64,000 bases of DNA from Pseudomonas siliginis. GTDB taxonomy: Bacteria; Pseudomonadota; Gammaproteobacteria; Pseudomonadales; Pseudomonadaceae. This document shows, piece by piece, positions 44,892 to 52,908 of this stretch (the stretch's first letter is position 1; every line of letters starts with the position of its first letter). The stretch covers positions 62,001 to 126,000 of the forward strand of contig NZ_JAHSTW010000002.1 in NCBI RefSeq assembly GCF_019145195.1, given 5' to 3'. Position numbers and translations under genes: made by a program. The notes under the pieces are model-generated. The model saw nothing but the letters and a program-made list of their open reading frames with translations, ran no database searches and was not told the DNA's origin.

Positions 44892-45521
44892 ATGTCCGCC
44901 CCCAGCATGACCCTGTACCACAACACCCTGTCGCCCTTTGTCCGCAAGGTCATGGTGCTGCTGCACGAAACCGGTCAGCAGGATCGTGTCGCGCTGCAGG
45001 ACTGCGTGCTCAGCCCGGTCAGCCCGGACCCGGCGCTGATTGCCGACAACCCGCTGAGCAAGATCCCCGCCCTGCGCCTGGCCGATGGCAATGTCATCCA
45101 TGACAGCCGCGTCATCCTCGAGTACCTCGACCAGCAGCACGTCGGCAATCCGCTGATCCCCCGTGAAGGTGCGGCGCGCTGGCGGCGCCTGACCCTGGCG
45201 TCGATGGCCGACGGGATCATGGATGCCTCGGTGATGGTGCGTTATGAAACCGTTCTGCGCCCGGTGGAAAAACACTGGGACGAATGGCTCGATGCCCAGC
45301 GCGACAAGATCCGCCGCGCCCTCGCCGTGCTCGAGAGCGAAGCGATTGCCGAGCTGACCAGCCACTTCGATGTCGCGGCGATCAGCGTGGCCTGCGCGCT
45401 GGGCTATCTGGATCTGCGCTTCCCGGACATGGACTGGCGTGCAGCCAATCCGCAACTGGCCAATTGGTATTTTGAAGTGAGTCAGCGACCGTCCATGGTG
45501 GCGACAATGCCCAAGCCCTGA
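44892..45521 (+). CDS. Glutathione S-transferase family protein
   Basis: 209 residues. N-terminal thioredoxin-like GST domain (MTLYHNTLSPFVRKVMVLLHE, then NPLSKIPALRLADGNVIHDSRVILEYLD with the cis-proline and glutathione-binding D-S pair). C-terminal helical domain about 90-205. Substrate not readable. ATG 44892 is chosen for the family N-terminus; the frame is open upstream into the REP. Its Shine-Dalgarno is weak (CGAGACC). Confidence 0.9.
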   Translation: MSAPSMTLYHNTLSPFVRKVMVLLHETGQQDRVALQDCVLSPVSPDPALIADNPLSKIPALRLADGNVIHDSRVILEYLDQQHVGNPLIPREGAARWRRLTLASMADGIMDASVMVRYETVLRPVEKHWDEWLDAQRDKIRRALAVLESEAIAELTSHFDVAAISVACALGYLDLRFPDMDWRAANPQLANWYFEVSQRPSMVATMPKP

Positions 45522-45543
45522 TTCTGCGGCGCCTGATCTGCCC

Positions 45544-45638
45544 CCATCGCTGGCAAGCCAGCTCCCACATTGAATCGGGACAGACCGCTGACCTGTGTGT
45601 CGGCATATATCCTGTGGGAGCTGGCTTGCCAGCGATGG
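45544..45638. repeat. REP pair (CTGGCTTGCCAGCGA type)
   Basis: Inverted arms CCATCGCTGGCAAGCCAGCT... at 45544-45570 and ...AGCTGGCTTGCCAGCGATGG at 45612-45638. A variant REP family also present at 62164-62253. It lies between convergent GST and creD. Confidence 0.9.
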
Positions 45639-45720
45639 CACCACCTCGGTTCCGGCGGCAGCGCTGCAACAATCAGCGTCAGCAGAACCGCCACTTCCCT
45701 GCGCTCAGCTCGCAACCCGC

Positions 45721-47088
45721 TCATTGCATCGCCTCCACATCAAACTCCAGCGGCCTGGCCGACTTCAAACCAATCCCGTACCAGTCCAGCTTGCGCGTCA
45801 GCACCATGAACACCCCGAGCAGACCGAACAGCATCAGCGAGCCCATCAGCAGCGCGTAATCCTCGGCGCTGAGCAAGCCGTACAGCAAGCCATACAGCGC
45901 CGCCAGCCCGGCCGAAAAACGCAAGCCATGCCGTGCGCTGCGCAAGACGTGGCTGACATAGAAGCCAATCAGCAATACGCAGCCACTCGCCGACAACAGA
46001 TACGCCAGCGCAAAACCGATGTGTTCCGACAGTGACAACAGCAGCAGGTAAAAGAACGCCAGCGCAACACCGACCAAGGCATATTGCACCGGGTGCACCG
46101 CCAGGCTCTTGAGCACTTCGAAGAGGAAGAAACCGGCGAATGTCAGAACGATGAACAGCAGCGCGTATTTGATCGCCCGGTCGCTCTTCAGGTACTGATC
46201 CACCGGGTCGATGAAGCTGACGCCGAAGCTGCGCCCGTTAAGCGCGTCACAGTCGCCAGCGACGCAGCGCTCCATCGCCTCTTGCAGGTTGGTGGAGAAA
46301 AACGAGGTCTGCCAGTCGGCGCTGAACCCCTGATCGTTGATCTCGCGCTTGGCCGGCAGGAAGTTGCCGACGAAGCTGGGGTGCGGCCAGTTGGCGGCGA
46401 GGCTGACACTGCTGGTCTTGCCCACCGGCACCACACGCAGCGAGCCGGTGCCTTGCAGACGCAGGTCGAAACCGAAGGTCAATTGCGTGGCTTTGCTGGC
46501 GTCGAGCGCCGGCAGGGTCACGTGTACGCCCTCACCGATCCACGCCACTTCGCTGCCGGGCACGAAATCCAGTTGCTGGCCGCCGAGCTCGAGTTTCAGC
46601 GCGTTTTCGATGCCGCGAATATCGCTGATACCGACGGCGAGGAACGGCGCGTCGAATTGGTAATCGGCAAAATTTTCCTTGATGCCCAACTGCGCCGGCA
46701 GGGAAAAATGCCCATCGATACGATTGTCGGCGTGGAACAGTCGCGCCTCGTAAATGCCGCGTTTGCGCAGTTCGGTTTGTACTTGCCCGTCGAGCTCGAA
46801 ACGCTCCGGCAGAAAGTACAAACGCCCGCGCGCCTCGCCGATCTCCTCGTAGCGCTTGTTGGTTTTCTCGTTGGTTTTCCAGGTGCGCACCACCTTGCGA
46901 TACGGCACTACCATCACCGGCCCGGTCAGTTGCTGGCTGTAACTGGAACTGCGCGCGATGTCTTCGAGCACACCGTCGCGCAGTTGCTGACGCTCATCGA
47001 TGATGCCGTCGATCATCAGCAACGGGATCAGCAACAGCAGGATCAACAAGGCAATCGCGCCGAGCTTGATGGTCAGATTCTTGTTCAT
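45721..47088 (-). CDS. creD: Inner-membrane protein CreD
   Basis: 455 residues. One N-terminal helix (TIKLGAIALLILLLLIPLLMI), a large periplasmic part, and about five C-terminal helices (from about 305 on). This is the CreD architecture. Expression is controlled by CreBC in other bacteria and overproduction alters envelope and beta-lactam responses. GGGAGAG before ATG 47088 supports the start. It is separated from creC by 131 nt containing one REP. Confidence 0.92.
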   Translation of the reverse strand: MNKNLTIKLGAIALLILLLLIPLLMIDGIIDERQQLRDGVLEDIARSSSYSQQLTGPVMVVPYRKVVRTWKTNEKTNKRYEEIGEARGRLYFLPERFELDGQVQTELRKRGIYEARLFHADNRIDGHFSLPAQLGIKENFADYQFDAPFLAVGISDIRGIENALKLELGGQQLDFVPGSEVAWIGEGVHVTLPALDASKATQLTFGFDLRLQGTGSLRVVPVGKTSSVSLAANWPHPSFVGNFLPAKREINDQGFSADWQTSFFSTNLQEAMERCVAGDCDALNGRSFGVSFIDPVDQYLKSDRAIKYALLFIVLTFAGFFLFEVLKSLAVHPVQYALVGVALAFFYLLLLSLSEHIGFALAYLLSASGCVLLIGFYVSHVLRSARHGLRFSAGLAALYGLLYGLLSAEDYALLMGSLMLFGLLGVFMVLTRKLDWYGIGLKSARPLEFDVEAMQ

Positions 47089-47180
47089 GGGACTCTCCCT
47101 GTTTGGATGGGGGGAGTCTGCTGATACGGTGTGGTGGGAGTGTGGGGGGAATATGGAGATTGTGTGGAGAATGCATTCCC

Positions 47181-47206
47181 TCTTGGAGCGAGCCTGCTCG
47201 CGAAGG
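47181..47206. repeat. Single degenerate REP between creC and creD
   Basis: One copy with a changed edge (TTGGAGCGAG in place of GTGGGAGCGAG) and the usual CCTGCTCGCG core, without a partner. Confidence 0.8.
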
Positions 47207-47219
47207 CAGCAACTGGGTC

Positions 47220-48638
47220 TCACGGCAAGCGCAATACCACCTCAACCCCACCCTCGACATTACCAATGCGCATCACCCCGCCATGTAACTTGACCACTTC
47301 TTCAACGAAGTTCAGCCCCAATCCGGTGCTCTTGCGTCCGCTGTCCGGGCGCGGCAACGAGTAGAAGCGCTCGGTCAAACGCGGCAAGGCGTAATCGGGA
47401 ATCGGTGTAGTCTGGTTGAACAGGCGGAACTCGATCTGCTCGCCAACCCGCTCGGCACGCAAGCGCAACAGCCCCTGCGCCGGGGTGAAATCCAAGGCGT
47501 TTTCCAGCAGATTGCCCAACGCCTGCCGCAGCAGAAACGGCTCGCCAATCAACAGCAGATCCTCGCCGATCGCTTGCTCGACACGCAGTTGTTTGCCCTC
47601 GATCCGCGCGGCCTGCGCCTTGAGCAGTTCTGCGACCAACAGCGCCAGCGGCACTGCCACGCGTTCTTCCAGCCCTTGGCGCTGTTCGACCTGCGCCAGG
47701 TTGAGCAGGCGCTCGATCAACTGCTGCATCCGCGCGCTTTCGCTGTCGATGTTGCTGACAAAGCGCAAACGCTGGACGGCCGGCATCTCGCTTTGCAGCA
47801 ACTCAGCCGCACCCCGAATGGCCGCTAGCGGACTTTTCAATTCATGGGTCAGGGTGTGCACGTAGCGCTCGACGTAGGCCTTGCCTTCGAGCTGCGTGCG
47901 CATCTGCTCGACCGCCGTCGCCAGTTGCTCCAGCTCGCCGCCGCGATAATGCGGCACTTCCACGCGCCGGCCTTCGCTGACCGCCTGGGCATAACCGGTC
48001 AAACGGTGCAGCGCACGACTAAGCCACCATGAGAGCAAAGCGCCGAACAGCAGACCGAGGCCGATCAGTCCAGCGCCGTAAAACAGCAAGCGCCGCTCGG
48101 TGCGATCGACGTAGGGTTGCAATGAACTGTTGGGCTTGGCCACGGTGACCACGCCGACGATCCTGCCGTTGTCGCGGATCGGCGCACCGACGTGCATCAC
48201 TGAAGAGCTCGGATCGTCAGGATCACTGCGGCTGGAGCGCGCGCCGTACTCGCCGCGCAGGGTCAGGTAGACGTCGTTCCAGCGCGAATAATCCTGGCCG
48301 ACTGCGACGCCGCTGGAGTCGAGCACAACGATGCCCTTGGCGTCGGTGACGTAGATGCGGTGGTTGACCTGGTTTTTCGGCAAGCCCCAGATGGTCGCTT
48401 GCGGCTGGCGCTCGCCATAGGCGCGGAGCAATTGCGGCCAGCGGTTCTCGCTGAGGGTGCCGGCCTTGAAATCGTCGCGCAGGATTTCTGCCATCAGGTT
48501 GGCGGTGTCCACCAGCGTCTCTTCGGTGGACTGACGCACGCCGGGGCGGATTTCTTCCATCACCGTGTTGAGGACGAAATAGCCGGTCAGGCCGACAAAC
48601 AGCACGTACACCAGAAAAATCCGCAGCCCCAGCGACAT
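47220..48638 (-). CDS. creC: Sensor histidine kinase CreC
   Basis: 472 residues. First helix about 7-25, periplasmic sensor part about 28-183, second helix about 186-205, HAMP region, then the kinase core with phospho-acceptor H265 (LTHELKSPLAAIRG), an N-box near LGNLLENALDF, and a G-box near KSTGLGLNFVEEV. It pairs with CreB; the start overlaps the creB stop by one base (TGATG). The signal in Pseudomonas is linked to carbon state or cell-wall stress. Confidence 0.94.
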   Translation of the reverse strand: MSLGLRIFLVYVLFVGLTGYFVLNTVMEEIRPGVRQSTEETLVDTANLMAEILRDDFKAGTLSENRWPQLLRAYGERQPQATIWGLPKNQVNHRIYVTDAKGIVVLDSSGVAVGQDYSRWNDVYLTLRGEYGARSSRSDPDDPSSSVMHVGAPIRDNGRIVGVVTVAKPNSSLQPYVDRTERRLLFYGAGLIGLGLLFGALLSWWLSRALHRLTGYAQAVSEGRRVEVPHYRGGELEQLATAVEQMRTQLEGKAYVERYVHTLTHELKSPLAAIRGAAELLQSEMPAVQRLRFVSNIDSESARMQQLIERLLNLAQVEQRQGLEERVAVPLALLVAELLKAQAARIEGKQLRVEQAIGEDLLLIGEPFLLRQALGNLLENALDFTPAQGLLRLRAERVGEQIEFRLFNQTTPIPDYALPRLTERFYSLPRPDSGRKSTGLGLNFVEEVVKLHGGVMRIGNVEGGVEVVLRLP

Positions 48639-49318
48639 CAGCTGTGCCCCGGGCTGTAGCTGTAACCGAGGCCGCGATGGGTCTGGATCGGCTCGGCCTC
48701 GGCGCGCACCAGGCGCAACTTGGCGCGCAGGCTTTTGATGTGACTGTCGATGCTGCGCTCGTAACCGGCATCGGCCGCTACGCCCAGCGCATCGAGCAAT
48801 TGCTCGCGGCTGAACACCCGCTCAGGTTGTTCGAGCAGGCATTGCAACAAGCGGAATTCATGGCGGGTCAGGCTCAGCGGCTGGCCGCGATAGCTGATCT
48901 GCACGCGTTCGGCATCGATGCGAAACAGCGTTGAGCCTGCTTCCAGGGTTGCGCGCGGCGCCATGCGTTTGAGGATGGCTTTGACCCGCGCCGCCACTTC
49001 ACGCGGGCTGAACGGCTTGACCACGTAATCGTCGGCACCGATCTCCAGGCCCACCACGCGGTCGATCTCGGCGTCGCGGGCGCTGAGAAACAGCACCGGC
49101 ACTTCCGTGAAGCGCCGCAGTTGCTTGCAGGTTTCGAAGCCACTGATGTCCGGCAAACCGATATCGAGAATGATCAGGTCGGCCGGGGTCTGCCGCTGAT
49201 GCTCCAGCGCCGCCGCGCCGAGGTTCAGCCACGTGGTGCTGAACCCCTCGCCCTGCAAGGCAAAAATCAATGTGTCGGCAATCGCCGCTTCGTCTTCGAC
49301 AATCAGGATGTGCGGCAT
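48638..49318 (-). CDS. creB: Response regulator CreB
   Basis: 226 residues, OmpR class. Receiver domain with D52 (LDIGLPD) and C-terminal winged helix (RHEFRLLQCLLEQPERVFSREQLLDALG, YERSIDSHIKSLRAKL). First gene of creBCD. No TTCAC-N6-TTCAC creBC tag was found in the short upstream or creD upstream regions. The ribosome site is weak. Confidence 0.94.
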   Translation of the reverse strand: MPHILIVEDEAAIADTLIFALQGEGFSTTWLNLGAAALEHQRQTPADLIILDIGLPDISGFETCKQLRRFTEVPVLFLSARDAEIDRVVGLEIGADDYVVKPFSPREVAARVKAILKRMAPRATLEAGSTLFRIDAERVQISYRGQPLSLTRHEFRLLQCLLEQPERVFSREQLLDALGVAADAGYERSIDSHIKSLRAKLRLVRAEAEPIQTHRGLGYSYSPGHS

Positions 49319-49387
49319 GGCGTCCGAGCCCGTGGCAGTTAGTGCGCGAACGGTGCCCCAAGCCCGGGGTTACGTCAATCAGACCAC

Positions 49388-49894
49388 TTAGCAGTCAGGC
49401 TTGTCGGCGGTGTAACGCCGCGCCGGGTTGACCGCCGCGCCGAACTCGCGCAAGGCCTTGGCGCCGATCAGCAGCGGATAGTTGAAGTGGCTGCGGTCGG
49501 TCAGGTTGACCTCGACGGTGCGCTTGACGTTGCCCAGGCACAGTTCCAGATCGACCACCGGGCGCTTGGCGACATCGCTGCTGTCGCGCTCTTCATCGTC
49601 CTCGTCGGAACGGCTTTTGATCTTGCTGATCCGCGCGACCTTGTGCTCGAAAACCTTGTTGCTGGCATCTTTGGTGGCGAGGCGGAAACGCACCCAGTCT
49701 TCGCCGTCGCGGGTGAAGGTCTCGATGTCCTTGGCCGACAGCGAGGCGGTCAGCGCGCCGGTGTCCATCTTGGCCTTGAGCACTTCGCCACCGATTTCCG
49801 GCAGCGCGATGTATTCGTAGCGACCGTACAGCGTCGGCTCGGCGGCCATTACCGGCAGCGCGACGAGGGCAAACAGAGCAAGGAGGGATTTCAC
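49388..49894 (-). CDS. Secreted retropepsin-like (RimK-related zinc-protease family) protein
   Basis: 168 residues from a GTG start at 49894, chosen because AAGGAAG is 8-9 nt upstream and the product then begins with a clear signal peptide (cleaved after VMAA, about residue 18). The aspartic-protease-like motif K-M-D44-T-G is followed by ALTASL. The family (PF05618 in my memory) is called ATP-dependent zinc protease or retropepsin-like. The acidic stretch RSDEDDEERDSSD is unusual. Likely periplasmic. Function unknown. Confidence 0.82.
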   Translation of the reverse strand: MKSLLALFALVALPVMAAEPTLYGRYEYIALPEIGGEVLKAKMDTGALTASLSAKDIETFTRDGEDWVRFRLATKDASNKVFEHKVARISKIKSRSDEDDEERDSSDVAKRPVVDLELCLGNVKRTVEVNLTDRSHFNYPLLIGAKALREFGAAVNPARRYTADKPDC

Positions 49895-49975
49895 GTAAGG
49901 GGCTTCCTTGGAAATTGAGGGCGGCAAACTGGGATTTTAGACACGCGCCAAGTTATTCGTTCGCTTCTCGGCCCC

Positions 49976-50042
49976 CTTCGCGAGCAGGCTCGCTCCCACA
50001 TTTGAAATGCATTCCCCTGTGGGAGCGAGCCTGCTCGCGAAG
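49976..50042. repeat. REP pair
   Basis: Inverted 25-bp arms at 49976-50000 and 50018-50042 separated by 17 bp. Confidence 0.92.
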
Positions 50043-50174
50043 AGGCCAGTGCATTCAGATCGAATCTTGAGCGAAGCATACCCGGCAAAAAGTGAAACAT
50101 TCGTCAGCGCCGATTTGGCCTGTCGCGCGAAGCTGCTTATCATGGCTCGCCCCTGCCACTTCATAGAGTTGCTT

Positions 50175-51062
50175 ATGCGCCGCCTGCTCACCGGCTGTTT
50201 CGTCACCCTGCTGCTGTTGCTCAACACCCTGATCCTGATCGGGCCGTTGATGGTGTTCGCCCTGCTCAAGCTGGTTGCACCCGGGCGCTGGCGGGATTAC
50301 GCATCGGGGGCGGTGATGTGGATCGCCGAGACCTGGGCCGAGATCGACAAGCTGATCTTCCAGCTGTGCATCCCCACGCAATGGGACATTCGCGGCGGCG
50401 ACGATCTGCGCCGCGACACGTCCTATCTGGTGGTCAGCAACCATCAATCGTGGGTCGATATTCCGGCACTGATCCAGACCCTCAACCGGCGCACGCCGTT
50501 CTTCAAGTTCTTCCTGAAGAAAGAGCTGATCTGGGTGCCGTTTCTCGGGCTGGCATGGTGGGCGCTGGATTACCCGTTCATGAAGCGCTACACCAAAGCC
50601 TTTCTGGCAAAGAACCCCGAGCTGGCGGGCAAGGATCTGGAAATCACCAAAGCGGCGTGCGAGCTGTTCAAGCGCCAGCCGGTGACGGTGGTCAATTATC
50701 TGGAAGGAACGCGCTACACCCTGGCGAAAAGCACCCAGCAGGAATCACCGTTCAGCCACCTGCTCAAACCCAAGGCCGGCGGGGTGGCGTTCGTGCTGGC
50801 GGCGATGGGTGAACAGCTCGATGCGATGCTCGATGTGACGGTGGTGTATCCGCAGGAAAAAATCCCGGGCTTCTGGGACCTGATCAGCGGCAACGTGCCG
50901 CGAGTGATCATCGACATCAGGACCCGCGAACTCGACCCGACGCTGTGGCAGGGCGATTACGAGAAAGATCCGGCCTTTCGCCAACACGTCCAGAACTGGG
51001 TCAACCAGCTCTGGACCGAAAAGGATCAGCGCATCGTCGAGCTGCGCAACGAGCGCGGCTGA
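50175..51062 (+). CDS. YihG-type lysophospholipid acyltransferase family protein
   Basis: 295 residues. N-terminal membrane helix about 8-30. The PlsC acyltransferase HxxxxD motif is H90-Q-S-W-V-D95, with a later FLGLAWWALDYPFMKR segment and NYLEGTR (the EGTR glycerol-phosphate site). In E. coli YihG is a probable acyltransferase that affects membrane lipids. ATG 50175 is preferred although an open frame runs back through the REP. It ends 1 nt before the convergent DUF2780 gene. Confidence 0.88.
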   Translation: MRRLLTGCFVTLLLLLNTLILIGPLMVFALLKLVAPGRWRDYASGAVMWIAETWAEIDKLIFQLCIPTQWDIRGGDDLRRDTSYLVVSNHQSWVDIPALIQTLNRRTPFFKFFLKKELIWVPFLGLAWWALDYPFMKRYTKAFLAKNPELAGKDLEITKAACELFKRQPVTVVNYLEGTRYTLAKSTQQESPFSHLLKPKAGGVAFVLAAMGEQLDAMLDVTVVYPQEKIPGFWDLISGNVPRVIIDIRTRELDPTLWQGDYEKDPAFRQHVQNWVNQLWTEKDQRIVELRNERG

Positions 51063-51063
51063 C

Positions 51064-51621
51064 TCAAGTGCCGGTGCCGGTGCCCCAGATGCTGCCCAGG
51101 CTGCTCAACAGCGAACCGCCGACGCCCTGCTGACCGAGGTACTGCAGCAACACCGGGGCAAACTGGCCGATCATGCCACTGTCCATGCCCAGCGCGCTGA
51201 ACGCGTTGTTCAGATCGTTGCTGTCTTTGACATTGCCCAGTGCATTCTCAAGGCCTGCGGACTTGCCGGACGAACCGAGCAAAGCCCCGAGCGCCGCCAG
51301 ATTGCCGCTGCCACCGGACAGCTTGTCGATACCCGGCACTTCCTTGGCCAGTTGCGAATAGTCGGTGCTGCTCAACTGATTCTTCGCCAGCCCAAGCATC
51401 GCACTGGTACCGCCAACGGCCTGCTCCGGTGTGACGTCCAGCGCACTCAAAGCACTCAACAAACCAGCGGTTTCCGAGGTCGGCGCCGCAGCGGCCGCCT
51501 TGTCACCACCTTGCATCCCCGCTACCGCACCGGCCACGTCGTTCAAACTGAAACCGGCAAACACCGGCCCGGCGGCCAGGGTCAGGAGCGATGCCAAGGC
51601 AAAACCGCGTGAAATCTTCAT
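51064..51621 (-). CDS. DUF2780-type secreted protein
   Basis: 185 residues with a signal peptide (cleaved after PVFA, about residue 22), a Gly/Ala/Ser-rich linker, and repeated Leu-Gly-rich helical segments (LGLAKNQLSSTDYSQLAKEVPGI, GMIGQFAPVLLQYLGQQG). This pattern is the DUF2780 (VcgC/VcgE-like) family as I recall it. Function unknown. GAGGA eight bases upstream supports ATG 51621. Convergent with the acyltransferase gene, with one base between their stops and no terminator visible. Confidence 0.8.
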   Translation of the reverse strand: MKISRGFALASLLTLAAGPVFAGFSLNDVAGAVAGMQGGDKAAAAAPTSETAGLLSALSALDVTPEQAVGGTSAMLGLAKNQLSSTDYSQLAKEVPGIDKLSGGSGNLAALGALLGSSGKSAGLENALGNVKDSNDLNNAFSALGMDSGMIGQFAPVLLQYLGQQGVGGSLLSSLGSIWGTGTGT

Positions 51622-51993
51622 TCAGACATCCTCTTGGGGAAAAGCTGCCACCGGACAACGGCGACGAAACTGCCGGTTTGACCGGGGATCGGCTGGCGTG
51701 TTCCTCCTCCTGCACTTCCATTGTCATCATTTTCCGGCAGATTAACCGGAGGTCGGGTCCTCGCGATAGAGGGATATTGGCAGCCTTCCAAACCCAAGAT
51801 TCAAAGGAGCGTAGCCTTTGGCAGTTCCTGTGAAAATAGTCTAAGCGATGCAAAAGGCAGGAATCCTTATGCCGTTTATCTGCTATTAATTAGATAACAT
51901 ATTTCTAACAAGACTAAAAAACTGTCACATCTGACAGTTGGCGATAGGTGCAAACAAGGAGACCATTCTTGCTCTTTTAATGACGGAGTACGA
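51622..51993. other. AT-rich intergenic region with a dyad at 51920-51939
   Basis: About 370 bp without a gene. From 51840 the base composition becomes markedly AT-rich (CTATTAATTAGATAACATAT). A perfect inverted repeat AACTGTCA-CATC-TGACAGTT lies at 51920-51939, 55 bp before the small secreted gene, and may be an operator or a leader hairpin. Confidence 0.6.
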
Positions 51994-52335
51994 ATGATGA
52001 AGCTGAAAATTGCGGCGGGTATTTTGGTAAGTATTGCAATGATGGGCACCGCCTATGCAGCCACTTGCCCGACAGTTTCAATTACCCACGCTCAAGACAA
52101 CGAAGATCTCACCTTCACCTCTGCACGCCTTAAAGACAAAGGCAGCGCCGATTCCGTTGTCGTTTGTCGCTACGAAGGCAAGGGCGACCTAGGCGCCTCA
52201 TCCGGTTACAGAAACGGTACTCCGATTAAAGCCACTGGGACCGGTTGGAAGGACAAGGAAGGTAAGCCTTCGGATGATTGCGCAGTCACCGATGGAGATG
52301 CCAAAAAATGCTCGTTTGAAGAACAGGAAAAGTAA
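51994..52335 (+). CDS. Small secreted four-cysteine protein, unknown
   Basis: 113 residues. Signal peptide with cleavage after TAYA (about residue 22). The mature part has four cysteines (ATCPTV, VVCRYEG, DDCAVTD, KKCSFEE), enough for two disulfides, and a lysine/aspartate-rich body. I do not recognise a family with confidence; it has the size and look of small Pseudomonas secreted proteins of the DUF3757 kind. CGGAG six bases upstream supports the start. Codon use is less GC-biased than the neighbours. Confidence 0.78.
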   Translation: MMKLKIAAGILVSIAMMGTAYAATCPTVSITHAQDNEDLTFTSARLKDKGSADSVVVCRYEGKGDLGASSGYRNGTPIKATGTGWKDKEGKPSDDCAVTDGDAKKCSFEEQEK

Positions 52336-52340
52336 CGCGC

Positions 52341-52371
52341 AAAAAGGGCAACTCTAAGGGTTGTCCTTTTT
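52341..52371 (+). terminator. Terminator of the small secreted protein gene
   Basis: AAAAAGGGCAAC (52341-52352) pairs with GTTGTCCTTTTT (52360-52371), with one G-U pair, ending in five T. Confidence 0.88.
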
Positions 52372-52637
52372 ACGTTTTACATGGACAAAACCGATCGTCT
52401 GCATCAGTACAAATCGGTACCGCCAAGTAATTTAACGAAGATAAAGCTTGGTTTTATTAACTCTGCCGGCAGCGGTGTTATTTTCGTTATTAAAAGACCG
52501 ATCATACCGGAGGAAATACAAAACTCTAAAAGAAGGACAAAGTAGAAAGCAATGAAGGTTGGACCGGTTCGTGACGAGAGAATAAATAAAGCCTGGTTGC
52601 GATGCCCCTTTTTGACAATTAAACAGGAAGCATTGAC
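52372..52637. other. AT-rich leader region of the cold-shock-like gene
   Basis: About 265 bp, AT-rich, no gene seen. Cold-shock genes commonly have long structured 5' leaders, and this could be one. I found no clear -35/-10 pair. TTGACA at 52613-52618 is too close to the start codon for a -35. Confidence 0.4.
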
Positions 52638-52850
52638 ATGTCAAATAGACAAAGCGGTACCGTAAAGTGGTTTAACGATGAAAAAGGTGTTGGCGGTATT
52701 ACACCCGCTGACGAGGGAGCCGAGATCTCCCTCCATTACAAGAATATCGAAAAGGAAGGGTTCAAAGCCTTCAAAGTCGGGCAAAAAGTCTCATTTGTGG
52801 CCGAAAAGGGAACCACAGGAATGAAAGCATGCCAAGTTCGCGCTGAATGA
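52638..52850 (+). CDS. Cold-shock-domain protein with degenerate RNA-binding motifs
   Basis: 70 residues, aligned end to end with Csp proteins (SNRQSGTVKWFNDEKG at the N-terminus, EGFKAFKVGQKVSFVAEKG). RNP1, normally KGFGFI, reads K16-G-V-G-G-I21: both aromatic residues are lost. RNP2, normally (L)FVHF, reads I30-S-L-H-Y34: one aromatic is lost, the histidine kept, and Phe changed to Tyr. Nucleic-acid binding by stacking should be weakened. AGGAAG eight bases upstream gives a good start. Composition is AT-rich. Confidence 0.85.
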   Translation: MSNRQSGTVKWFNDEKGVGGITPADEGAEISLHYKNIEKEGFKAFKVGQKVSFVAEKGTTGMKACQVRAE

Positions 52851-52863
52851 ACGCTAATCCAAC

Positions 52864-52893
52864 CAAAACGGCGACCCTGAGGTCGCCGTTTTG
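52864..52893. terminator. Bidirectional terminator between cold-shock-like gene and fdhA
   Basis: A perfect 13-bp stem: CAAAACGGCGACC (52864-52876), CTGA loop, GGTCGCCGTTTTG (52881-52893), with T-runs in both orientations. It serves both convergent genes. Confidence 0.92.
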
Positions 52894-52908
52894 CGTTGCG
52901 GTAAAACC

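Noticed and set aside
47089..47219. creBC tag (TTCAC-N6-TTCAC) before creD
   Set aside because: No such pair is visible on either strand in this gap.
52613..52637. TTGACA promoter for the cold-shock-like gene
   Set aside because: A -10 box would have to fall on the start codon itself. The promoter must be further upstream.
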